From: Aquirufa rosea | Lineage (GTDB): Bacteria > Bacteroidota > Bacteroidia > Cytophagales > Spirosomataceae | Direction: 5' to 3' | Length of the DNA: 64,000 bases | Assembly (NCBI RefSeq): GCF_004118285.1 | Contig: NZ_SDHY01000007.1 | Coordinates: 1-64,000, forward strand | In this document: in pieces, positions 25,040 to 34,070 of the stretch | Position numbering within the stretch: position 1 is the stretch's first letter | How the letters are laid out: every line of letters starts with the position of its first letter | The notes under the pieces: generated by a model | What the model was told of the DNA's origin: nothing | Database searches by the model: none | Seen by the model: the letters and a program-made list of their open reading frames with translations, nothing else | Position numbers and translations under genes: made by a program

Positions 25040-27862
25040 TTATTTCCCCAATACGATATTCACAATTCGCTTAGGTACCACAATAATCTTACTTGGTGTT
25101 TGACCATCCAATACCTTTTGAACCTGCATATTGGCTAATACACCAACTTCTACTTCAGCTGGAGTAGCCGTCGCCGAGAAAGATAAAGTCAACTTCACTT
25201 TACCATTGAAAGAGATGGGGTAATTAAATTCATCTTCTACCAAATAGGCAGGATTAAATACTGGGAAAGCTGCCGTGGAAATACTTCCTGCCTCCTCGCC
25301 CAAAGCTACCCAAAGCTCTTCCGCCATGTGTGGTGCATAAGGAGAAAGTAAAATAACTAAATCCTTCAAAATGGCTTTTTTATGGCATTTCAATTGTGTC
25401 AAATCATTCACACAAATCATTAATGTAGAAACTACTGTATTGAAAGAATAACGCTCTAAATCCTCTTGAACTTTACGAATGGCCGTATGTAAAACTTTCA
25501 ATTCCTCTGGTTTAGCAGGACTGTCTTCCAATTTCACTTTTTGGCTAGTTTCATCAAAGAACAAACGCCAAACCTTGCGCAAAAAATTATGAGAACCTGA
25601 AATACTGTTGGTATTCCATGGTTTAAACTGCTCCAATGGACCCAAGAACATTTCATACACGCGCAAAGTATCTGCACCAAATTTGGCAATCAAATCATCC
25701 GGATTGACCACATTGTACTTGGATTTGGACATTTTTTCTACTTCCCATCCGCACAGGTATTTACCATCTTCTAACACAAATACAGCATCTTCTGGCACAT
25801 CGTTTCGTGATGATTTAAATGCCTCCAAGTTTAAAATATCATTCTCAACAATGTTTACATCTACATGCAGGGCCGCAACATCGTATTGATCCTTTAATCC
25901 ATGAGAGACAAATGTGGCAGGACTAACATTTTTCACCCGGTAAACAAAGTTGGAACGACCTTGAATCATTCCTTGATTAATCAATTTTTTGGCAAATTCC
26001 TCTTCCTGCACATAGCCTAAATCTTTCAAGAATTTATTCCAAAAACGAGAATACAACAAGTGTCCTGTCGCATGCTCAGAGCCTCCAATGTATAAATCTA
26101 CCGCCTTCCAATAGTCGACCGCTTCTTTGGAAGCAAATTCCTGCTCGTTTTGCGCATCCATATAACGGTACCAGTACCAAGAGGAACCTGCCCAACCTGG
26201 CATGGTTGACCATTCATAATCGTATTTTCCTTGGTATTTCCAAGCATCAGCCGCACGACCTAATGGTGGCTCACCTGTTTCTGTAGGTAGATATTTATCT
26301 ATTTTAGGGAGCTCTAAAGGCAATTCGCTTTCCTCAATTAAATAAGGTAACAGCTCTCCTTTGGAATTCGGCTTGAAATATACTGGTACGGGTTCTCCCC
26401 AATATCGTTGACGAGAGAATACTGCATTGCGCATGCGATACTGTATTTTAGCCTTACCGATACCCCTTTCCTCCAACCAAGTCGTTAGGATAGAAACCGC
26501 TTCTTTATAAGTCTTTCCATTAATCAACTCGGAATTGATATAATGTCCCTCCTTGGTTGCATCAGCCTGCTTATCAATATCTTTTTGGGCATCCAAAATC
26601 GGAATAATAGGAAGATTAAAATGCTTGGCAAAGTTCCAATCGCGCTGATCACCCGAAGGCACACCCATCACCGCTCCGGTACCATAACCCGCCAATACAT
26701 AATCTGCTAAGTAAATAGGCACACGCACACCATTGAATGGATTGATAACATAGGAGCCAGTAAATACACCACTCACTTGCTTCACTTCCGACATGCGATC
26801 CAGCTCTGAGCGGGATTTAGCCCAAGTCACATAAGCATCTACCGCTTCTTGTTGATCTGGTGTTGTCAACTCTCCTACCCATTCATGTTCTGGTGCCAAT
26901 ACCATAAAGGAAACCCCATAAATGGTATCCACACGAGTAGTAAATACTTTGATTTTTTTATGTGCCAAAGCAGGATTATCGATCTCAAAATCTACTTCCG
27001 CACCTATGGATTTACCTATCCAATTTCGTTGTTGCTCCTTCAATGAATCTGACCAATCCACCTCATCCAATCCACGTAATAGTCGGTCAGCATAGGCAGT
27101 AATGCGCATGGACCATTGACGCATTTTCTTTTGCTCTACAGGAAATCCACCTCGTTCAGACACCCCATCTTTAACCTCATCATTCGCCAAAACAGTACCC
27201 AAAGCTGGACACCAGTTCACCACAGAATCATCCAAAAATGCTAAGCGGAAAGATAATAAGTAGGCATATTTTTCTTCCTCTGAATAAGATTGCCATTCCA
27301 AGGCTGAAATACGCTTAACTTCCTCATCACAAACAGCCTGTAGTCCAATAGAACCCGATTGATTCAAGATTTCTATCAAAGTCTCGATAGGTTCTGCTTT
27401 ATCCGAAACCTGGTTGTACCAGGAATTAAACAATTGCATGAATATCCACTGAGTCCACTTATAATAGGCTGGATCAGAAGTTCTTACCTCTCGCGTCCAG
27501 TCAAAAGAAAAACCCATATTTTTCAATTGCTCAATGTAGCGATTGATATTTTGTTCCGTAGTAATGGCTGGGTGCTGGCCCGTTTGTATGGCATACTGCT
27601 CAGCAGGCAATCCAAACGAATCAAATCCCATAGGGTGCAAGACCTCAAAACCTTGCAAACGCTTATAGCGTGAGATGATGTCAGAAGCGATATAACCTAG
27701 TGGATGACCTACGTGCAAGCCCGCCCCAGAAGGATAAGGAAACATGTCTAGGACATAATATTTAGGCTTGTTCGGATTTATTTGGGCCTTGAAGGTATGA
27801 TTAGCCTCCCAAAAAGACTGCCACTGCTTTTCAATCTCTCGGAACTGATACTCTGTACGCAT
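25040..27862 (-). CDS. leuS: Leucine--tRNA ligase
   Basis: A 940-residue class Ia aminoacyl-tRNA synthetase, charging tRNA-Leu. HIGH-type motif HVGH at 50-53 in FPYPSGAGLHVGHPLGY, the large editing (CP1) domain with GTGAVMGVPSGDQRDW, the WAGSSWYWYRYMD block, and KMSKSKYNVVNPDDLI around residues 707-722 with the KMSKS signature. The anticodon and C-terminal domains follow, so the enzyme looks complete. It is somewhat longer than E. coli LeuS (about 860), as in other Bacteroidota, which carry insertions. Monocistronic. A TAATTTG-like box about 30 nt before the start may be its promoter. Confidence 0.97.
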   Translation of the reverse strand: MRTEYQFREIEKQWQSFWEANHTFKAQINPNKPKYYVLDMFPYPSGAGLHVGHPLGYIASDIISRYKRLQGFEVLHPMGFDSFGLPAEQYAIQTGQHPAITTEQNINRYIEQLKNMGFSFDWTREVRTSDPAYYKWTQWIFMQLFNSWYNQVSDKAEPIETLIEILNQSGSIGLQAVCDEEVKRISALEWQSYSEEEKYAYLLSFRLAFLDDSVVNWCPALGTVLANDEVKDGVSERGGFPVEQKKMRQWSMRITAYADRLLRGLDEVDWSDSLKEQQRNWIGKSIGAEVDFEIDNPALAHKKIKVFTTRVDTIYGVSFMVLAPEHEWVGELTTPDQQEAVDAYVTWAKSRSELDRMSEVKQVSGVFTGSYVINPFNGVRVPIYLADYVLAGYGTGAVMGVPSGDQRDWNFAKHFNLPIIPILDAQKDIDKQADATKEGHYINSELINGKTYKEAVSILTTWLEERGIGKAKIQYRMRNAVFSRQRYWGEPVPVYFKPNSKGELLPYLIEESELPLELPKIDKYLPTETGEPPLGRAADAWKYQGKYDYEWSTMPGWAGSSWYWYRYMDAQNEQEFASKEAVDYWKAVDLYIGGSEHATGHLLYSRFWNKFLKDLGYVQEEEFAKKLINQGMIQGRSNFVYRVKNVSPATFVSHGLKDQYDVAALHVDVNIVENDILNLEAFKSSRNDVPEDAVFVLEDGKYLCGWEVEKMSKSKYNVVNPDDLIAKFGADTLRVYEMFLGPLEQFKPWNTNSISGSHNFLRKVWRLFFDETSQKVKLEDSPAKPEELKVLHTAIRKVQEDLERYSFNTVVSTLMICVNDLTQLKCHKKAILKDLVILLSPYAPHMAEELWVALGEEAGSISTAAFPVFNPAYLVEDEFNYPISFNGKVKLTLSFSATATPAEVEVGVLANMQVQKVLDGQTPSKIIVVPKRIVNIVLGK

Positions 27863-27955
27863 ATTTTATAAGCATTTTAAAAAAGGAATGCAAATTACGG
27901 CTTTTTTATGAAAAAATATTTACTCTACTTTGTTGGTAGATTAGATGAAGTCTAC

Positions 27956-27963
27956 TATTTTTG
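27956..27963 (+). promoter_or_regulatory. Bacteroidota-type promoter of the TauE/SafE gene
   Basis: TATTTTTG fits TAnnTTTG. A TTG lies at 27933-27935, 20 nt before it, an acceptable -33 element. The ATG follows at 27992. This is the best paired promoter in the window. Confidence 0.5.
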
Positions 27964-27991
27964 TAGGCATATTACCTTAGAGTAAGTTTAT

Positions 27992-28948
27992 ATGTCTTCA
28001 AATACTCCCTCGAGTCCAGAAACCAATAGAAAATTCCCCAGCATCTTTCATGCGGTACAAACCATTTGGAAAAGGGAAAGAAGTATCACGGAAGTGATAA
28101 TTCACATCAGCAATGCCTTGGCCTTGATGATAGTGGGACATTTACTGTTTACTTACCTGACCATTGAAAAAATCCAAGCAGGCTTCTCGGCAGTTAATTC
28201 GGAAATTCTCTATTATGTTTTGGGTGGTTTTATTGCCCAAATGATTGATGGTGCCCTAGGCATGGCATATGGCGTAACGGCTACCACCTTTTTACTATCG
28301 GTAGGGATTTCTCCTGCTGCGGCCTCTGCCAGTGTACATGCATCGGAGGTATTTACCTCTGGAGTTTCAGGCTATATGCACTTGAAATTTGGCAATGTCA
28401 ATTCCAAACTGTTTAAAACCTTAGTCATCCCAGGAATCATTGGCGCTATTTTAGGAGCTTATGTGTTATCTAGTCTAGAGAATTATGCGGGTTACATCAA
28501 ACCGATTGTTTCCATTTATACCCTTTTCTTAGGAGCCATCATCATTAAAAAGGCTTTGATTAAAAGACAGGAAAAGCGCCAATTGAAAAAAGTGGGACTT
28601 TTAGCTCTTTTGGGGGGATACTTGGACTCGATTGGTGGAGGTGGCTGGGGACCCATTGTTTCCTCGACCTTAATTGCCTCGGGTAGACATCCCAAATACA
28701 CCATTGGTAGTGTAAATTTAACCGAGTTTTTTGTATCTCTAGCTTCTTCTTTGACCTTCTTTACAGTAATTGGATTAGGTTACTGGCAGGTAATCATTGG
28801 CCTTATTTTAGGAGGTGTCATTGCTGCCCCAATAGCTGCACGTTTAGCGAATAAACTTCCTGTTAAAACGATGATGATTTTGGTGGGAATGGTGATTATC
28901 ATCGTCAGTCTACGTCAGATTATTATGGGTGCTGACAAATTCTTTTAA
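27992..28948 (+). CDS. TauE/SafE family membrane permease (DUF81)
   Basis: A 318-residue polytopic inner membrane protein of the TauE/SafE (TSUP) family, proposed exporters or importers of sulfite, taurine or organosulfonates. About eight hydrophobic segments: IIHISNALALMIVGHLLFTY near 32-51, then YYVLGGFIAQMIDGALGMAYGV (about 74-95) with the conserved family stretch GALGMAYGV, and LLALLGGYLDSIGGGGWGPIVSS (about 203-225), the second repeat signature. An extended charged N-terminus of about 25 residues precedes the first helix. The stop shares TTAA with the convergent FG-GAP gene. Substrate not inferable, though a sulfatase sits 3 kb away; the link is weak. Confidence 0.9.
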   Translation: MSSNTPSSPETNRKFPSIFHAVQTIWKRERSITEVIIHISNALALMIVGHLLFTYLTIEKIQAGFSAVNSEILYYVLGGFIAQMIDGALGMAYGVTATTFLLSVGISPAAASASVHASEVFTSGVSGYMHLKFGNVNSKLFKTLVIPGIIGAILGAYVLSSLENYAGYIKPIVSIYTLFLGAIIIKKALIKRQEKRQLKKVGLLALLGGYLDSIGGGGWGPIVSSTLIASGRHPKYTIGSVNLTEFFVSLASSLTFFTVIGLGYWQVIIGLILGGVIAAPIAARLANKLPVKTMMILVGMVIIIVSLRQIIMGADKFF

Positions 28949-31068
28949 TCTATTAGCAATCGCTTTATCTTCATTTGCCCTGCCTTTGATTGCCATCGGA
29001 TGAACAAACTTCCTTGATAATTAACAGGCGGTTGAATCTGAAGCATTTCTTTGGCTTGAATGTTTCTGGATGCAGACATAAGCTTTCCTTGCATATCCAC
29101 TAAACTAATTTCACCGGCTTCCTCCGTCATAACATACCATGGTCCTTTGCTAGGATTAGGCCAAACTTGTAAACCTTCCACATCTAAAGCATTCAATCTG
29201 GACGATTGATGAATATTTTCCAACAATTGTACTCCACCTGCGCCCAAGCCCAAACTTAGGTCTAGCCTTCCATCACCATTCCAATCAGCAGCATGTGGCC
29301 ATACCCTCTCCCCATAATTGGCAGTCCAGGTAAATGCTGGACTCATGGTTGAACTTTTACCATCATGGGAATAGGAAACCAACATCGCTTTACCTTGTCG
29401 ATCAAATACGACACATTCCCATTGACCATCTCCATCCACATCCAAAAAACTTAAGCTCTTGGGTACATAATCAATATCCCTACTCAAATTAGCCCAATTG
29501 ACATTTTCTATTTGAAGACTCAGGTCTTTAGAGTATTGATAAGAACGAACCTTACCCGACTTCTCGACAATCAACAAATCCAACCTTCCATCTTGGTTCC
29601 AATCTACCCATAGTGGAATTTCACTAGCTTGTAAGGGAGGTACTGAAATTTCTTGCCATTGTTGCTCAGCACTTAAGCGCGAAACTTTGGTCCCTAGAAA
29701 TGTCTGATAACTGACAATCAGCTCTTTTTTGCCATCTCCATCCCAATCCAGCACTTGAGGAATCAATTCAGTTGCTTGAATTTTCACACTGAAATCTGCC
29801 CAATCTTTAGTTTTTAATTGCAAAGTGGGTTGCTGGGCGCTCCCCACATTTTCATACAAAGTCAAGCTAGCTCGAACTCCCAAAGCCCCCCGAATGCCTG
29901 CATTTCCAATCAATAAATCCAAATCCCCATCTCCATCGAAATCCCACCAAACTGGAGCTGCATTTTCTCCTACATCCAGCATTTGATCTTGCAAATAGGC
30001 AGAAGTCTGTAAAAGCCAGGCATCTCCTTCCTTTTTGTAATAAGCCAATGATTGTTGATAATCTTGGGTAAACAGGACATTATCATAGGTATTACTGGAT
30101 ACCAAAACATCCAACTTCCCATCCAAGTTCACATCCGTGGTAAAGGCAGAGGCAAAAGCCCCTACTTGAACTGGATTAGCAGTGGGGAATTTATAATTCA
30201 ATTGAGAAAACCGCGGTCGGCCAGGACTACCTGTATTGATCAAATGAATCAAATTCTGACAAGTCACATGACCAAATAAAAGATCAAAAGTTCCATTGGC
30301 ATTGGGCAATAAGGCCAAGCTGTTTCCTGAGTGTAAGACTTTATTGGGACCTTTCACCTGAAAAGGCACATAGCTAGAGCTACATGATGTACCCAATAAT
30401 ACATCCTCACAGTCATTGTGAATAAAATCACCCCAACAATCTACTGTTTTCCTAAATTGAATTTGTCCAGAACCCGGCAATGCCACATTTTCATGAAACT
30501 CCACATAATGTCCTGCTGGCTCAAAAGCCAAAACATCCACATCTCCATCCCCATCGATATCTCCAATGGCCGGAATATCCGCTGCGGCCACGTATAAATT
30601 AATTTTTCCCGAAAATCCCTCGGAAAAGACGGGATCAGCTATTATTCGAAAGCTCAGTTTGTCCACCGAGGTGTTTTGGTAAATTTTCATACCCGCAGGG
30701 GCAGAACAAAACAAATCCTTTTTCCCATCACGGTTATAATCCACCAAATGAAACCAGTTCTCTATTTTAGGAAATTGTGATTCATATTCAGGAGCATAGA
30801 TATTCCCCGATGTTCCATCTGATTTCTTTTGACGTAAAAAGGTACTCAGCTTTTGGGTACTTCGATCAAAAACCACCCAATCCTCTATTCCGTCTAAGTT
30901 TAAATCCATACTGCCAACTTGCACTGAATTAAAACCTCCTGCCCATGGATTTGATAAAATACTTTGGTTTGACTTTACAGGAATGGATGAATTTACTTTC
31001 CAAGAGGGAACCTGTGCGATAATTTCTGAGCTTAGAAATCCAAAAAATAAGAATAGTAAAAATTTCAT
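28945..31068 (-). CDS. FG-GAP/VCBS repeat protein with T9SS sorting domain
   Basis: A large secreted protein (707 residues from the Met at 31068; an upstream Met at 31086 would add six residues). Signal peptide KFLLFLFFGFLSSEIIAQ. Many Ca-binding FG-GAP-like repeats: MDLNLDGIEDWVVF, DIDGDGDVDVLAFEP, DFDGDGDLDLLIGN, DWDGDGKKELIVSYQ, DVDGDGQWECVVFD, DWNGDGRLDLSLGLG. The C-terminal 80 residues (LQVWPNPSKGPWYV ... IQPPVNYQGSLFIRW ... KIKRLLID) fit a type IX secretion sorting domain, so it is probably exported by T9SS and anchored or released at the surface. Role: adhesion or binding, unknown. Transcribed divergently from murF, with only about 40 nt between start codons. Confidence 0.9.
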   Translation of the reverse strand: MKFLLFLFFGFLSSEIIAQVPSWKVNSSIPVKSNQSILSNPWAGGFNSVQVGSMDLNLDGIEDWVVFDRSTQKLSTFLRQKKSDGTSGNIYAPEYESQFPKIENWFHLVDYNRDGKKDLFCSAPAGMKIYQNTSVDKLSFRIIADPVFSEGFSGKINLYVAAADIPAIGDIDGDGDVDVLAFEPAGHYVEFHENVALPGSGQIQFRKTVDCWGDFIHNDCEDVLLGTSCSSSYVPFQVKGPNKVLHSGNSLALLPNANGTFDLLFGHVTCQNLIHLINTGSPGRPRFSQLNYKFPTANPVQVGAFASAFTTDVNLDGKLDVLVSSNTYDNVLFTQDYQQSLAYYKKEGDAWLLQTSAYLQDQMLDVGENAAPVWWDFDGDGDLDLLIGNAGIRGALGVRASLTLYENVGSAQQPTLQLKTKDWADFSVKIQATELIPQVLDWDGDGKKELIVSYQTFLGTKVSRLSAEQQWQEISVPPLQASEIPLWVDWNQDGRLDLLIVEKSGKVRSYQYSKDLSLQIENVNWANLSRDIDYVPKSLSFLDVDGDGQWECVVFDRQGKAMLVSYSHDGKSSTMSPAFTWTANYGERVWPHAADWNGDGRLDLSLGLGAGGVQLLENIHQSSRLNALDVEGLQVWPNPSKGPWYVMTEEAGEISLVDMQGKLMSASRNIQAKEMLQIQPPVNYQGSLFIRWQSKAGQMKIKRLLID

Positions 31069-31095
31069 TCGATATTTGTAGTCCAATAGCCCTTT

Positions 31096-31103
31096 TATTT
31101 TTG
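31096..31103 (+). promoter_or_regulatory. -7 box, near-leaderless murF start
   Basis: TATTTTTG ends 6 nt before the ATG at 31110, the same spacing as at 11266 and close to 51603. The near-leaderless arrangement argues that 31110, not the TTG at 31101, is the start. Confidence 0.45.
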
Positions 31104-31109
31104 CAAATG

Positions 31110-32399
31110 ATGAAGACCTCTAATGTAACACTTTTAGAAAGATTTTTACAAAGCACGGGTATATCTACCGACACACGTAAGATAGTTCTGGGGAATCTTT
31201 TCTTTGCATTAAAAGGTCCTAATTTCAATGCCAATTCCTTGGCAGAGGAGGCACTAGCTAAAGGTGCAGCCTACGCCGTCATTGACGATGAGGCTTACGC
31301 CCACATACCTAAAACTCTTCTGGTGGAAGATGGTTTGAAAGCCTTGCAGGATTTAGCCAGGCTGTACCGACAAAGCTTACAGATACCGATTATAGGCTTG
31401 ACTGGATCCAATGGCAAAACGACAACTAAAGAATTATTATTTTCCGTCTTGTCGCAAAAATTTCACTGCTTTGCGACTAGTGGGAATTTAAACAACCACA
31501 TTGGTGTACCACTTTCCATTTTATCCATCCAAGCCCAGCACGAAATAGCCGTGATTGAAATGGGGGCTAATAAACAGGGGGATATAAAAGAATTAGTAGA
31601 GATAGCCTTACCCACCCATGGATTAATCACCAATATCGGGAAAGCTCATTTAGAGGGTTTTGGAGGAATCGAAGGTATCAAGAAAGGAAAAGGAGAGCTA
31701 TTCGACTTCCTATCCCATCATCAGGGAACAGTTTTTTTACCTAAAGATAAAAATGTGGTACATGAGATGCATGCAGCTAGGAAATTCTTGCATACGGTCA
31801 TAGCCAATGAAGCTTTATATACCGAATTGGTAGAAGCTAAGCCGACTGTCGTTTATCGCACCCAGTTAGGAGAAGAAGTGAAATCTCATTTGCCAGGTAT
31901 TTACAATTTTGAAAACATTCAGATGGCTTTGGCCGTAGGTAAGTATTTTGGATTATCTGATGAACAATGTCATGAGGGAATCAGGTCATATGTACCCAAT
32001 AATCATCGTTCCCAATTTATCCATATCGGAAGTAATCAGGTGCTGATGGATGCATACAATGCCAATCCTTCCTCCATGGCTGCAGCTATTCAGCATTTTG
32101 CTGAGACTGAAAACAATCCAAAAATTGTGATATTGGGAGATATGTTTGAATTGGGAGATGCTTCGGCGGAGGAACATGCTTCCTTGGGTGCTTTGATTGC
32201 TCAACTGGGTTTTGAAAAAGTGCTGTTAGTGGGCAAACACATGCAGCATGCACTAGCACATTTACCTAGAGCCTTTTATTTCCCGGATAAATTTGGCCTT
32301 CACGTTTGGCTGCAAGATCATCCTATTCGAGATAGTTATTTATTAGTAAAAGGTTCCAGGGGGATTTCCTTGGAAAGTGTACTTCCATTTTTGGAATAG
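31110..32399 (+). CDS. murF: UDP-N-acetylmuramoyl-tripeptide--D-alanyl-D-alanine ligase
   Basis: A Mur ligase of about 429 residues that adds D-Ala-D-Ala to the UDP-MurNAc-tripeptide in cytoplasmic peptidoglycan synthesis. The N-terminal domain has STDTRKIVLGNLFFALKG, typical of MurF; the central ATP-binding loop TGSNGKTT lies at about 98-105; NLNNHIGVP (nucleotide and metal region), EMGANKQGDI (about 150-159) and the C-terminal domain with DAYNANPSSM and ILGDMFELG follow. A frame extension to TTG 31101 exists but the -7 box there makes ATG 31110 (or 31107) likelier. It stands apart from a dcw cluster, as often in Bacteroidota. The promoter is shared in a short divergent region. Confidence 0.95.
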   Translation: MKTSNVTLLERFLQSTGISTDTRKIVLGNLFFALKGPNFNANSLAEEALAKGAAYAVIDDEAYAHIPKTLLVEDGLKALQDLARLYRQSLQIPIIGLTGSNGKTTTKELLFSVLSQKFHCFATSGNLNNHIGVPLSILSIQAQHEIAVIEMGANKQGDIKELVEIALPTHGLITNIGKAHLEGFGGIEGIKKGKGELFDFLSHHQGTVFLPKDKNVVHEMHAARKFLHTVIANEALYTELVEAKPTVVYRTQLGEEVKSHLPGIYNFENIQMALAVGKYFGLSDEQCHEGIRSYVPNNHRSQFIHIGSNQVLMDAYNANPSSMAAAIQHFAETENNPKIVILGDMFELGDASAEEHASLGALIAQLGFEKVLLVGKHMQHALAHLPRAFYFPDKFGLHVWLQDHPIRDSYLLVKGSRGISLESVLPFLE

Positions 32400-32536
32400 A
32401 CCATAAGGGCACAAGGCCGATCCATATTTGGATGATTTATCCTTACAGAATTAATCCTTTCAAATTCAAAGTTTTTGTGCATTTGGACGTACAAATCATT
32501 TAAAAAAAGACATTTTCTCTTTAGCCAAAAAAGAAC

Positions 32537-32544
32537 TAATTTTG
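32537..32544 (+). promoter_or_regulatory. -7 box of ahcY
   Basis: TAATTTTG fits TAnnTTTG, 36 nt before the ATG at 32581. No SAH or SAM riboswitch fold was recognised in 32400-32580. Confidence 0.45.
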
Positions 32545-32580
32545 CACTTTATTTAGAAATTCAATTCAACAACATACACA

Positions 32581-33897
32581 ATGGCATCACATTCAGGTAC
32601 CTATGTACCATTTAAAGTTAAAGACATTGCATTGGCCGACTGGGGTCGTAAAGAAATTCAATTAGCAGAAGCCGAAATGCCTGGCTTAATGGCATTACGT
32701 GCAGAGTTTGGTAAAGCCCAACCCTTGAAAGGAGCGCGCATTGCAGGTTGTTTGCACATGACGATTCAAACAGCCGTTTTGATTGAAACATTAACGGCTT
32801 TAGGAGCAGAGGTAACTTGGTCTTCATGTAATATTTTCTCCACACAGGATCACGCAGCAGCGGCCATCGCAGCAGCAGGAATCCCAGTTTATGCTTGGAA
32901 AGGTATGAACGAGGAAGAGTTCAACTGGTGTATAGAACAAACATTATTTTTTGGGGAAGAAAGACAACCATTAAATATGATTTTGGATGATGGTGGAGAC
33001 TTAACCAACATGGTATTTGATGAGTATCCAGAGTTAATTCCAGGTATCAAAGGTCTTTCTGAAGAAACTACCACGGGAGTTCACCGCCTATATGAGCGCA
33101 TGAAAAATGGCACTTTGTTCTTGCCAGCTATCAACGTGAACGATTCGGTAACTAAATCGAAGTTTGACAACAAATATGGTTGTAAAGAGTCTTTGGTAGA
33201 TGCGATTCGTCGTGCTACCGACTTAATGTTAGCCGGTAAAGTAGCCGTAGTCGCAGGATATGGTGATGTAGGAAAAGGTAGTGCAGAATCATTGCGTGGA
33301 GCAGGCTGCCGCGTTTTGGTTACTGAAATAGACCCAATTTGTGCTTTACAAGCAGCCATGGATGGCTATGAAGTAGTCACGATGGATGAGGCTGCTACCC
33401 GAGCAAACATCTTTGTAACGGCAACAGGAAATGTAAAAATCATCCGTGACCGTCATTTCAAAGCCATGAAAGACAAGGCGATTGTATGTAACATTGGACA
33501 CTTCGACAATGAAATAGACATGGCTTGGTTGAACGAAAACTACGGTTCAACGAAAAACCAAATCAAGCCTCAAGTGGATATGTACACCATCGATGGGAAA
33601 AACATTATCGTATTGGCAGAAGGCCGTTTAGTGAACTTAGGGTGCGCTATGGGTCACCCATCCTTCGTGATGTCGAACTCATTCTGTAATCAAACTTTAG
33701 CTCAGTTGGAGCTTTGGGCTAATTCAGCGAATTATGAGAACAAAGTATACATCCTTCCAAAGCATTTGGATGAGAAAGTAGCCTTCTTACACTTAGCGCA
33801 CATTGGTGCTAAATTAGAGAAATTAGAAAAAGATCAGGCGGAATACATTGGTGTACCACAAAATGGTCCATTCAAGCCAGAGCATTACCGTTACTAG
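32581..33897 (+). CDS. ahcY: Adenosylhomocysteinase
   Basis: A 438-residue S-adenosylhomocysteine hydrolase (NAD-dependent, homotetramer), recycling SAH from methylation into homocysteine and adenosine. Seen: [16 protein letters not shown] (about 57-72), [18 protein letters not shown] (about 79-96), LDDGGDLTN (about 139-147), [17 protein letters not shown] with the catalytic Lys/Asp, [20 protein letters not shown] (NAD-binding, about 224-243), and C-terminal [15 protein letters not shown] plus YRY end, the family's C-terminus that reaches the neighbouring NAD site. Length standard. Followed by a strong hairpin terminator at 33919; monocistronic. Confidence 0.97.
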   Translation: MASHSGTYVPFKVKDIALADWGRKEIQLAEAEMPGLMALRAEFGKAQPLKGARIAGCLHMTIQTAVLIETLTALGAEVTWSSCNIFSTQDHAAAAIAAAGIPVYAWKGMNEEEFNWCIEQTLFFGEERQPLNMILDDGGDLTNMVFDEYPELIPGIKGLSEETTTGVHRLYERMKNGTLFLPAINVNDSVTKSKFDNKYGCKESLVDAIRRATDLMLAGKVAVVAGYGDVGKGSAESLRGAGCRVLVTEIDPICALQAAMDGYEVVTMDEAATRANIFVTATGNVKIIRDRHFKAMKDKAIVCNIGHFDNEIDMAWLNENYGSTKNQIKPQVDMYTIDGKNIIVLAEGRLVNLGCAMGHPSFVMSNSFCNQTLAQLELWANSANYENKVYILPKHLDEKVAFLHLAHIGAKLEKLEKDQAEYIGVPQNGPFKPEHYRY

Positions 33898-33918
33898 TCT
33901 TTTTTAGACAAAATGACC

Positions 33919-33948
33919 AAGCCATCTTCGAAAGAGGATGGCTTTTTT
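33919..33948 (+). terminator. Rho-independent terminator after ahcY
   Basis: AAGCCATCTTC...GAGGATGGC forms an 11-bp stem with one wobble pair and a 4- to 5-nt loop, followed by TTTTTT. It starts 22 nt after the ahcY stop. Confidence 0.85.
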
Positions 33949-34070
33949 ATGCCTTGAGCTTCATAAAGGAACGGCTTTCAACCCATGTATATTTATTCAT
34001 GAAAAGAATTTTCTTTAGGTTTTAAATAAAGGCGTAATTTTAAATTCAAATTCATGAATCAATCATTTTG

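Noticed and set aside
32400-32580. SAH or SAM riboswitch before ahcY
   Set aside because: No matching conserved core could be seen; only a -7 box is supported.
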